NCBI RefSeq assembly: GCF_026626705.1
Contig: NZ_JAPNKC010000001.1
Span: 2,976,001 to 3,040,000, forward strand
Length of the DNA stretch: 64,000 nucleotides
Source: Pyxidicoccus sp. MSG2
GTDB lineage: Bacteria; Myxococcota; Myxococcia; Myxococcales; Myxococcaceae
Reading direction: 5' to 3'
In this document: positions 23,302 to 29,186 of the stretch, in pieces
Position numbering within the stretch: position 1 is the first letter of the stretch
How the letters are laid out: every line of letters begins with the position of its first letter
Made by a program: the position numbers and the translations under genes
The notes under the pieces: model-generated
What the model saw: the letters and a program-made list of their open reading frames with translations, nothing else
Told to the model about the DNA's origin: nothing
Database searches by the model: none

Positions 23302-23373
23302 ACCAGGGTGGTCAAACGGCTACGACGGCGGATTCTGACTCCGCAAGCGCAGGTTCGATTCCTGCCCCTGGTT
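23302..23373 (+). tRNA. tRNA-Gln(CTG)
   Basis: Acceptor ACCAGGG/CCCTGGT, 3-bp D stem GTC/GAC, anticodon arm GCGGA-TTCTGAC-TCCGC and T loop TTCGATT. Confidence 0.87.
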
Positions 23374-23402
23374 CTCGGTAGCACGCAGCAAGCGCAGCAC
23401 AT

Positions 23403-23474
23403 TCCCCGGTAGCTCAATGGCAGAGCACGCGGCTGTTAACCGCGGGGTTGAAGGTTCGAGTCCTTCCCGGGGAG
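23403..23474 (+). tRNA. tRNA-Asn(GTT)
   Basis: Acceptor TCCCCGG/CCGGGGA, D arm GCTC/GAGC, anticodon arm CGCGG-CTGTTAA-CCGCG, T loop TTCGAGT and discriminator G as usual for Asn. Confidence 0.92.
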
Positions 23475-23485
23475 CTGATTCACAT

Positions 23486-23555
23486 GGCCTGTTCCGCCTG
23501 GGGCGGCAGCGGTCTGCAAAACCGTTTGAGGCGGGTTCGACTCCCGCACTGGCCT
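23486..23555 (+). tRNA. tRNA-Cys(GCA), reduced D arm
   Basis: Acceptor GGCCTGT/ACTGGCC (one T-T mismatch), anticodon loop CTGCAAA on a GCGGT/ACCGT stem and T loop TTCGACT. The D arm is reduced to CGCC-TGGG-GCGG, so the conserved D-loop GG for pairing with the T loop is cramped or absent. Discriminator T fits Cys. Confidence 0.75.
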
Positions 23556-23574
23556 CTCTCTCACCGCAACACAT

Positions 23575-23647
23575 GCCGGCCTGGCGTAGGTGGTCCGCGC
23601 GCCTGTCTGAAGCACAGGAGGACTCGGTTCGATTCCGGGGGCCGGCA
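23575..23647 (+). tRNA. tRNA-Phe(GAA)
   Basis: Acceptor GCCGGCC/GGCCGGC, D stem GCG/CGC, anticodon arm CCTGT-CTGAAGC-ACAGG, T loop TTCGATT and discriminator A. Confidence 0.85.
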
Positions 23648-23677
23648 CTCGCAGCACGCAGCAAGCAGCACCTTCAT

Positions 23678-23746
23678 AGGCCGCGCTCCGGGGAGCAGCC
23701 TCGACTCCAAATCGAAGCCAGCGGGGATCAACACCCTGGCGGCCTG
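23678..23746 (+). tRNA. tRNA-Trp(CCA)-like, degenerate
   Basis: Acceptor AGGCCGC/GCGGCCT is perfect. The D arm GCTC-CGGG-GAGC follows directly, so bases 8-9 are missing and the D loop has 4 nt. The anticodon loop CTCCAAA sits on a 4-bp stem TCGA/TCGA. The T loop ATCAACA is non-canonical (T54 lost). It may be inactive or act as a decoy; compare the CCA arm of the Y-RNA-like locus. Confidence 0.6.
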
Positions 23747-23754
23747 TTTCAGAC

Positions 23755-23828
23755 GCTCCTGTAGCTCAGCTGGTAGCAGCACCGGTTTCGTAAACCGGGG
23801 GTCGTCGGTTCGAACCCGACCGGGAGCA
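23755..23828 (+). tRNA. tRNA-Thr(CGT)
   Basis: Acceptor GCTCCTG/CGGGAGC, anticodon arm CCGGT-TTCGTAA-ACCGG and T stem GTCGG/CCGAC. The D stem is imperfect (GCT/AGC, with an extra CA before AGC). Confidence 0.85.
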
Positions 23829-23854
23829 CTCGTCGCACCGCGGTACCGTTTCAT

Positions 23855-23925
23855 GGGGCCATGGCTCAATGGGAGAGCGCTCGGCTTGCACCCGAGATGT
23901 CCGGGTTCGAATCCCGGTGGTTCCA
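23855..23925 (+). tRNA. tRNA-Ala(TGC)
   Basis: Acceptor GGGGCCA/TGGTTCC with two G-U pairs, D arm GCTC/GAGC, anticodon arm CTCGG-CTTGCAC-CCGAG and T loop TTCGAAT. Confidence 0.88.
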
Positions 23926-23931
23926 CTTCAC

Positions 23932-24006
23932 GCCTCTGTAGCTCAGTGGGATGAGAGCGCACGGTTCCGAACCGTGAGGCCGCAGGTTCGAGCCCTGCCA
24001 GAGGCA
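23932..24006 (+). tRNA. tRNA-Arg(CCG)
   Basis: Acceptor GCCTCTG/CAGAGGC, D arm GCTC/GAGC, anticodon arm CACGG-TTCCGAA-CCGTG and T stem GCAGG/CCTGC. It lies 6 nt after tRNA-Ala. Confidence 0.9.
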
Positions 24007-24019
24007 TCTGTCACACCAC

Positions 24020-24094
24020 GCTTCCGTAGCTCAGTGGATTCAGAGCGGGCGCGTCCTAAGCGCACGGTCGCAGGTTCGAGTCCTGCCGGGAGCA
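24020..24094 (+). tRNA. tRNA-Arg(CCT)
   Basis: Acceptor GCTTCCG/CGGGAGC (one U-G), D arm GCTC/GAGC, anticodon loop GTCCTAA on a 4-bp GCGC stem (outer G-A mismatch; G32 unusual) and T stem GCAGG/CCTGC. Confidence 0.8.
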
Positions 24095-24113
24095 CACACA
24101 CCAACGTCTTTCA

Positions 24114-24185
24114 TGCGGAGTGGGACCGGACGTCCCACTGGGCCTCATAAGCCCGGGTCGCAGGGTTCGACTCCCTGCTCCGCAA
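24114..24185 (+). tRNA. tRNA-Met(CAT), unusual D arm
   Basis: Acceptor TGCGGAG/CTCCGCA, anticodon loop CTCATAA on GGGC/GCCC (outer T-G) and T stem CAGGG/CCCTG. The D region is a 5-bp hairpin GGGAC-CGGAC-GTCCC instead of the normal 3-4 bp arm. It could be elongator Met or the Ile2 (lysidine) type. Confidence 0.75.
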
Positions 24186-24193
24186 CTCTTCAT

Positions 24194-24266
24194 GCACGCC
24201 GAGCCAGCTGGAGACGGCGACGGTCCCACACACCGTATCTGCCGGGTTCGATCCCCGGGGCGTGCA
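24194..24266 (+). tRNA. tRNA-Val(CAC), C33
   Basis: Acceptor GCACGCC/GGCGTGC, D stem GCC/GGC, anticodon stem ACGGT/ACCGT and T stem CCGGG/CCCGG. The anticodon loop CCCACAC has C at position 33 where U is nearly universal. Confidence 0.75.
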
Positions 24267-24281
24267 CTCTGTAGTTCCCAT

Positions 24282-24356
24282 GCCGGGATAGCCCAACCAG
24301 GTAGAGGCACCAGGTCGAGAACCTGGCGAGTGCGGGTTCGACTCCCGCTTCCGGCA
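24282..24356 (+). tRNA. tRNA-Leu(GAG)-like, C33 and short variable loop
   Basis: Acceptor GCCGGGA/TTCCGGC, D arm GCCC/GAGGC, anticodon arm CCAGG-TCGAGAA-CCTGG and T stem GCGGG/CCCGC. Position 33 is C. The variable loop CGAGT is only 5 nt, whereas bacterial tRNA-Leu has a long arm, so the isotype is uncertain. Confidence 0.65.
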
Positions 24357-24410
24357 CATGCAGTCGCAGTGAGTCGTACAGAGGTGTCGTCAGAGAAACT
24401 CCCGAAGCAC

Positions 24411-24484
24411 GTCCACGTAGCCCAATTGGGAGAGGCCGCCGGCTCAAACCCGGCCGAGTGCGAGTTCGAATCTCGCCGTGGACA
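24411..24484 (+). tRNA. tRNA-Leu(CAA)-like with short variable loop
   Basis: Acceptor GTCCACG/CGTGGAC, D arm GCCC/GAGGC, anticodon arm GCCGG-CTCAAAC-CCGGC and T stem GCGAG/CTCGC. The variable loop CGAGT is 5 nt instead of the long class II arm. It is the last tRNA before the HNH gene (22-nt gap). Confidence 0.75.
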
Positions 24485-24506
24485 TCAACCCGAGAGGCGC
24501 CGTGTC

Positions 24507-25049
24507 ATGGAGACGCTGGTACTGAGTCAATCCTACGAGCCCGTCGCGCGGGTCCCCTGGCAGCGCGCGGTGATGTTGATCTTCCAGGGCAAGGTCGAGG
24601 TGGTCGAGGAGTACGAGGACCGCTTCGTGCGCTCGGTGACGGTGGCGGTGAAGATGCCGTCCGTCATCCGCTTCATCCGCGGGCTGCGCCGGGGTCCCAA
24701 GGGCGTGAAGTTCAGCCGGGAGAACGTGTACCTGCGCGACAACTGTCGCTGCCAGTACTGCGGCAGCAAGGTGTCGCGGCCCGAGGCCACGTACGACCAC
24801 GTCCTCCCTCGCGCGCAGGGTGGCAAGACCTGCTGGGAGAACGTCGTCATCGCGTGTGTGCCCTGCAACCAGAAGAAGGGCAACCGCACGCCGGTGGTGG
24901 CGAAGATGGCGCTGCGCAGCACGCCGGCGAAGCCGAAGAAGCTGCCCGAGGCAATGCACCTGACCTTCCTGTTCGAGAAGGGCATGCCCGTGTCGTGGGC
25001 CAAGTTCCTCGGTGACATGGCGTACTGGCACGTGGAGCTGGAGGAGTGA
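24507..25049 (+). CDS. HNH endonuclease inside the tRNA array
   Basis: A 180-residue protein. The HNH core has a zinc site 'CRCQYCG' and 'CVPCN' (two CxxC pairs), the first His in 'YDHVLPRAQGG' and the last Asn/His segment in 'ENVVIACVPCNQKKGNRTP'. The N-terminal ~70 residues ('VLSQSYEPVARVPWQRAVMLIFQGKVEVVEEY') are typical of the stand-alone HNH family common in actinobacteria, cyanobacteria and myxobacteria. ATG 24507 is chosen where this conserved N-terminus begins, behind GAGAGG. It is 22 nt after tRNA-Leu(CAA) and before three tRNA-Ser genes, so it is probably on the same transcript. A role in array mobility, in RNA/DNA processing or in defence is conceivable; the sequence does not decide. 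Confidence 0.9.
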   Translation: METLVLSQSYEPVARVPWQRAVMLIFQGKVEVVEEYEDRFVRSVTVAVKMPSVIRFIRGLRRGPKGVKFSRENVYLRDNCRCQYCGSKVSRPEATYDHVLPRAQGGKTCWENVVIACVPCNQKKGNRTPVVAKMALRSTPAKPKKLPEAMHLTFLFEKGMPVSWAKFLGDMAYWHVELEE

Positions 25050-25063
25050 GGTCGCGGAGCAAT

Positions 25064-25115
25064 AGGGGAACCACCAGAGGTGGCCCCTAGGAGGTCCCAC
25101 CAGAGGTGGGCCTCC
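25064..25115 (+). repeat. Twin hairpins between the HNH gene and tRNA-Ser genes
   Basis: Hairpin 1 is AGGGG-AA-CCACC-aga-GGTGG-CCCCT (25064-25088). Hairpin 2 is GGAGG-T-CCCAC-cagag-GTGGG-CCTCC (25090-25115). Both share the core CCACCAGAGGTGG, as if duplicated. There is no U tract. They may be processing or stability elements of the tRNA transcript, or a terminator of the HNH gene. Confidence 0.6.
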
Positions 25116-25178
25116 CGCTCCACGCGGACCTCCCCGCGCGCCGGCAGGCGGGAACGCTGCTGCCGGCACTTTTCACCT

Positions 25179-25262
25179 GGGAGGTCGACGCCGGAGGCCG
25201 GCGGCCCGTTTCGAAAACGGTGCGAGCGCACCGCGCTTGGGGTTCGAGTCCCCTGCCTTCCG
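25179..25262 (+). tRNA. tRNA-Ser(CGA)
   Basis: Acceptor GGGAGGT/GCCTTCC with G-U pairs, anticodon loop TTCGAAA on a 4-bp stem, a long variable arm, T loop TTCGAGT and discriminator G as usual for Ser. Confidence 0.8.
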
Positions 25263-25273
25263 CTGTCTTTTCT

Positions 25274-25359
25274 GGAGCATGCAGACCGGGTGGCCGGTCG
25301 CCTGGTTGGAAACCAGGAGAGCCCCTCGTGGGCTCGTGGTTCGACTCCACCCTGCTCCG
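25274..25359 (+). tRNA. tRNA-Ser(GGA)
   Basis: Acceptor GGAGCA/TGCTCC (seventh pair mismatched), anticodon arm CCTGG-TTGGAAA-CCAGG, a long variable arm GAGCCC/GGGCTC, T loop TTCGACT and discriminator G. Confidence 0.85.
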
Positions 25360-25367
25360 TCTTTTCT

Positions 25368-25455
25368 GGAAGTTGGATTGGCGATGGCGCCAGGCCCCGC
25401 TGCTACCGGGTGCGAGCCGGAACTCCGGCTTGAGGTTCGAGTCCTCCGACTTCCG
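25368..25455 (+). tRNA. tRNA-Ser(GCT)
   Basis: Acceptor GGAAGTT/GACTTCC, anticodon loop CTGCTAC on CCCG/CGGG, a long variable arm GAGCCGG/CCGGCT, T stem GAGG/CCTC and discriminator G. Last gene of the array; a long GC-rich inverted repeat (GTGGGGCC 25473 region / GGGCCCCAC) follows and may terminate it. Confidence 0.85.
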
Positions 25456-25604
25456 CTCTCCCTGCCCCGTGGGGCCGGGCCCTTCACCGGGTGTGCACCG
25501 GGTGACTCGGGCCCCACACCGGCACGCAGCATGGCCGCACGCCGCGCCGTCCCTAGCCTCCCTGCCACCGGGCCCCCCCGGGAGCAGGGAAAGGACGCGA
25601 GCAC

Positions 25605-26213
25605 ATGAAGGACTTCCGGATGGGCCATTGGGCGGCGGCGGGGCTGGGGTTGCTCACCGTCGCGACGGGACTTGCCCTCGGCTGCGGGTCGGACGGCACC
25701 ACGCAGGACTTTCCACAGGACGAGCAGAGCCAGGTCCCGGTGGGAGCCGAGGACCGCGAACGCATCGAGATGGGGCTGATGCACTCCCCCGTCCCCGTCA
25801 ACCTGACGGGGCTGGACCGGGACCTGGTGGGGCTGGGCAGCTACATCGTCAACTCCCAGGCGGCCTGCAATGACTGCCATACCAACCCGCCCTTTGCCCC
25901 CGGCGGCAATCCCTTCCTGGGAGAGCCGACGCAGGTGAATGCCACGAACTTCCTCGCGGGCGGGGTGAGCTTCCCTCCAGGTGTGGTGTCCCGGAACCTC
26001 ACCCCCAACGCCCAGGGCCTGCCAGCGGGTCTCACCTATGAGGAGTTCCTCGCCCTGATGCGCACCGGCCGGGAGCCGAGCGGGGCCATCCTCCAGGTGA
26101 TGCCCTGGCCCATCTACGGGATGATGCGGGACGCGGACCTGCGGGCCATCTACGAGTACCTGCGGGCCATTCCCCCGGCCCAGCCAGGGACGACGCCCGC
26201 CCCGGTGCCCTGA
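25605..26213 (+). CDS. Cytochrome c-like lipoprotein
   Basis: A 202-residue exported protein. A lipobox 'LALGC' gives acylated C27. A single haem-binding motif C-N-D-C-H lies near residue 89 ('AACNDCHTNPPFAPGGNP'), and a later Met-rich helix 'ILQVMPWPIYGMMRDADLRAIYEYLRAI' provides the distal Met ligand. The layout matches small class I cytochromes associated with outer-membrane or periplasmic electron transfer. The start ATG at 25605 lies behind GGGAAAGGACG. It stands alone between the tRNA array and the AAA+ gene. Confidence 0.85.
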   Translation: MKDFRMGHWAAAGLGLLTVATGLALGCGSDGTTQDFPQDEQSQVPVGAEDRERIEMGLMHSPVPVNLTGLDRDLVGLGSYIVNSQAACNDCHTNPPFAPGGNPFLGEPTQVNATNFLAGGVSFPPGVVSRNLTPNAQGLPAGLTYEEFLALMRTGREPSGAILQVMPWPIYGMMRDADLRAIYEYLRAIPPAQPGTTPAPVP

Positions 26214-26337
26214 GAGCGGCCACTCGCCGCCCGGCCCCGGCCATCCGGGGCCCGCTGGCGACTCCTCGGGATTGCGCGCTCACCACGGCGGTTCAGCAAG
26301 GTTAGAGTGCGCAACCGGCGAGGGGGCGTCTGACGAC

Positions 26338-28716
26338 ATGGCGACGAGGAAGAGCGAGGACCAGGAACGGCTCATCGACCGCGACCTCACCGCGTTGGCG
26401 CGGGAGGGCAAGCTGCCGGCCGCCCATGGCGTGGACGCCGCCGTGACGGAGGTGCTCGGCCTGCTCACCCGCGGGGGCAAGCACCCGCTGCTGGCGGGCG
26501 AGCCCGGCGTGGGCAAGAGCGCCCTCGTCCAGGAGGTGGCCCGCCGCATCGCGGAAGGGCGCGTGGACGCCGAGCTGGCCCAGGGACGGCTGGTGGAGGT
26601 GTCCGTCGCCAACATCCTCGCGCGCAGCACCCAGCGCCAGGCCGCGGAGAGCTTCGAGGAATTGCTCGCGCACCTGGGCCGTCACTCCTGTCCCATCGTC
26701 TACATCCGTGATTTGCCGGCGGCCCTCGGTGGCCCCCTGGCCCCGGTGGCCGTGCGCGCGCTGCGCACCGGCGGCCTCCGCTTCATCTTCGAGACGGAGC
26801 CCAAGCGCGTGCAGGAGTTGCTGCGCTCGGACGAGGCGCTCGCGGAGCGGCTCCACCTGCTGCCCCTGCACGAGCCCCCGCTGGAGAAGGCGCGCTGGGT
26901 GCTGGGCCGCGTGGCGGAGGAGCTGGAGAAGGAGCTGCGGCTGCCCATCGACCCGGCCGCGTGTGACCTCGCCCTGCGCCTGTCGGCCAAGTTCCTGCTC
27001 GCGCAGCGGATGCCGCGCAAGGCGATTGAACTGCTCAAGGAGACGGCGGCGGAGGCCGCGGGCGCGGCCAAGGACCACGTCGGTCCCGAGGACGTGCTCA
27101 CCCGCTTCTGTTCCGCCACGCGCCTGCCGCGCTTCGTGGTGGACGACGCGATGCCGCTCGATCTGGACGAGACGGAGCGCTTCTTCGGGGAGCGGCTGCT
27201 CGGCCAGACGGACGCGGTGGGCGCGGTGCTGCGCTCGGTGGCGCTGCTCAAGGCGGGCCTCAATGACCCGCGCCGCCCGCTGGGCGTGTTCCTGTTCGCG
27301 GGCCCCACCGGCGTGGGCAAGACGCAGCTGGCGAAGCTGCTGGCGGAGTACCTCTTCGGCTCGGCGGACAGGCTGGTGCGCCTGAACATGGCGGACTACC
27401 CCAACGACGGCGACGAGAGCGTCCCCTTCGGCGCGGCGTGGGCCCCGGCGCTGGAGACGCGGCGGGGCGAGCTGAGCGCGTTGCTCGACGGGAAGGTGTT
27501 CACCGTGCTGCTGCTCGACGAGTTCGAGAAGGCGGCGCGCAGCGTGCACGACCGCTTCCTCCAGCTCTTCGACGAGGGCACCTTCGTCAACGGGGCGGGC
27601 GAGACGGTGTCGTGCAACAACACGCTCATCGTCGCCACGTCCAACGTGGGCGCGGAGGTGTACCGCGAGTCGGGCATGGGATTCGTGGGCCACAAGCGCG
27701 CGGAGGAGATGGTGACGGAGGTGGACCGCCGCATCGGCGAGTCCTTCCGCCCGGAGTTCCTCAACCGCTTCGACGCCATCTGCCACTTCCGGCCGCTGTC
27801 CAAGGTGGACATCCGCAAGATTGCCCAGCGCGAGGTGGGCCGCGTGCTGGAGCGCGAGGGCATCCGCGCGCGCTCGCTGGACGTGGAGGTGACGCCGCAG
27901 GTGGTGGACCTTCTTGTGGAGCGCGGCTACTCGCCGCAGTTCGGTGCGCGCTACCTGCAACGTGAAATCGAGAAGACGCTCACCGCGGCGCTGGCGGTGG
28001 AGATTGCGCGCAAGCCGCTGCCTCCGGGCACGCCGGTGCGGGTGGAGACGCGGCCCGGAAGCCGGGTGGTGGCCGTGGCCGAGCCTCCCGCCGCGCCGCC
28101 CTCCCCCACCGCGCAGCTGCTGCTGCCGTCCGCGCGCGGCCCCGGTGAAGCGGCGGTTGGACCGCAAGTCGCTCCTGTTCGAGATGGACCGGCTGGTGGG
28201 CAAGACGCGCGCGCTGGCGGTGTCCTCGGGCCGGCCGGAGCTGGAGACCCGGCGCGCGGCGCTGCTGGCGGAGACGCAGGCGCCCAACCTCTGGGACGAC
28301 CCCACGCGCGCGGCGGAGGTCATCCGCGCCTTCCGCTCGGTGGAGGCGCACCTCAACGAATTGGAGCGGCTGGAGGCCGCGTGCCTCTTCGCGCGCCGGC
28401 TGGTGCGCGAGGCGAAGAACGAGGTGCAGCTCGCCTCCGCGGCGAAGCAGGTGGAGGACGTCGCGCGCGAGGTGCAGATGGCCGAGGCGCTGCACGCGTC
28501 CGGCGCCACGCAGCAGGACAACGAGGCGCTGGTGGACATCTGCGCCAGCGACGCGGCGGAGGCACAGGACGCGTGGGTGCAGGAGCTGGCCACCATGTAC
28601 CTGGGCTGGGCGCAGCGGCGCGGCTACGAGGCCGTGGCGGTGGCCGAGGCGGAGGAGCCCGCGCGCGTGGTGGTGCGCATCGCCGGCCCGGGAGCGTATG
28701 GCTTCCTCGCGGGTGA
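26338..28716 (+). CDS. Two-domain AAA+ (ClpA/ClpB-like) ATPase; 3' end uncertain
   Basis: The convincing part is ~600 residues. AAA-1 has Walker A 'GEPGVGKSALVQ', but the Walker B-like strand 'CPIVYIRDLP' is weak, with a regressed second half. AAA-2 has Walker A 'GPTGVGKTQLAK', Walker B 'TVLLLDEFEKA', sensor 1 'TLIVATSN', an arginine-finger region 'RPEFLNRFD' and the Clp D2-small domain 'YSPQFGARYLQREIEKTL'. No ClpB middle coiled coil or N-domain is present. After residue ~600 (28140) the frame runs on for ~190 Gly/Ala/Arg-rich residues over the release-factor-like gene; this tail is probably not real protein. A GTGA junction at 28145-28148 would end the gene neatly in another frame, so a frame change just upstream is possible. 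ATG 26338 follows a GAGGGGG site. Confidence 0.8.
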   Translation: MATRKSEDQERLIDRDLTALAREGKLPAAHGVDAAVTEVLGLLTRGGKHPLLAGEPGVGKSALVQEVARRIAEGRVDAELAQGRLVEVSVANILARSTQRQAAESFEELLAHLGRHSCPIVYIRDLPAALGGPLAPVAVRALRTGGLRFIFETEPKRVQELLRSDEALAERLHLLPLHEPPLEKARWVLGRVAEELEKELRLPIDPAACDLALRLSAKFLLAQRMPRKAIELLKETAAEAAGAAKDHVGPEDVLTRFCSATRLPRFVVDDAMPLDLDETERFFGERLLGQTDAVGAVLRSVALLKAGLNDPRRPLGVFLFAGPTGVGKTQLAKLLAEYLFGSADRLVRLNMADYPNDGDESVPFGAAWAPALETRRGELSALLDGKVFTVLLLDEFEKAARSVHDRFLQLFDEGTFVNGAGETVSCNNTLIVATSNVGAEVYRESGMGFVGHKRAEEMVTEVDRRIGESFRPEFLNRFDAICHFRPLSKVDIRKIAQREVGRVLEREGIRARSLDVEVTPQVVDLLVERGYSPQFGARYLQREIEKTLTAALAVEIARKPLPPGTPVRVETRPGSRVVAVAEPPAAPPSPTAQLLLPSARGPGEAAVGPQVAPVRDGPAGGQDARAGGVLGPAGAGDPARGAAGGDAGAQPLGRPHARGGGHPRLPLGGGAPQRIGAAGGRVPLRAPAGARGEERGAARLRGEAGGGRRARGADGRGAARVRRHAAGQRGAGGHLRQRRGGGTGRVGAGAGHHVPGLGAAARLRGRGGGRGGGARARGGAHRRPGSVWLPRG

Positions 28717-29158
28717 GGCGGGCCTGCACCGGCGTCTGGAGGACGAGAAGCGCCAGCGCGCGTACGTGCGCGTGCACCGGGGCGGTGCGCTGTCGGAAGA
28801 CGACCTGGAGTTGCTGGACGTGCAGGGCCGGCCGGTGAAGAGCCACGAGGGCTCCTACCTGCAGCGCGTGCGCACGGAGGTGACGGTGAAGGACGAGTCC
28901 ACCGGACGCGTGCTCACCCTCACCGGCGCGGGCGAGCTGGATGAATTGAAGGACATCGCCGCGCGCTGTGTGGCCGGCCAGGGTGGCTCCACGGACGAGG
29001 CCCGGCGCTACTACGTGGGCCGGGGCGCCCGCGTGGAGGACCCGCGCACCGGCGCCGGCAGCCCGCGCGTGAAGGACGTGATGCGCGGCGAGCTGGACGT
29101 GTTCATCGCCGCGTGGATTTCCCGTCCCCCCGCGGAGCCGCCCGCCACGGGGAGCTGA
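28145..29158 (+). CDS. Release factor-like protein (PCRF domain) lacking GGQ
   Basis: A 337-residue protein from GTG 28145. Residues ~25-110 resemble the PCRF domain ('RPELETRRAALLAETQAPNLWDD...'). Residues ~180-215 show the RF2 signature 'GAYGFLAGEAGLHRRLED...RAYVRVH', matching the RF1/RF2 'GVHRL...RRHTSFA' region. The catalytic GGQ loop that triggers peptide release is absent; the part that should hold it reads 'SEDDLELLDVQGRPVKSHEGSYLQ'. It therefore may bind the ribosomal A site without hydrolysing peptidyl-tRNA. The start codon sits in the tail of the AAA+ frame, so the two genes overlap and are co-transcribed. An energy-driven ribosome or aggregate function with the AAA+ protein is conceivable but only inferred. 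Confidence 0.75.
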   Translation: MKRRLDRKSLLFEMDRLVGKTRALAVSSGRPELETRRAALLAETQAPNLWDDPTRAAEVIRAFRSVEAHLNELERLEAACLFARRLVREAKNEVQLASAAKQVEDVAREVQMAEALHASGATQQDNEALVDICASDAAEAQDAWVQELATMYLGWAQRRGYEAVAVAEAEEPARVVVRIAGPGAYGFLAGEAGLHRRLEDEKRQRAYVRVHRGGALSEDDLELLDVQGRPVKSHEGSYLQRVRTEVTVKDESTGRVLTLTGAGELDELKDIAARCVAGQGGSTDEARRYYVGRGARVEDPRTGAGSPRVKDVMRGELDVFIAAWISRPPAEPPATGS

Positions 29159-29186
29159 ACCCGAGGCCCTCCAGGTTCCGGGTAGG

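Noticed and set aside
28150-28716. C-terminal ~190 residues of the AAA+ frame as a real domain
   Set aside because: It is low-complexity Gly/Ala/Arg sequence exactly opposite in phase to a recognisable release-factor-like protein; kept only as an uncertain 3' end.
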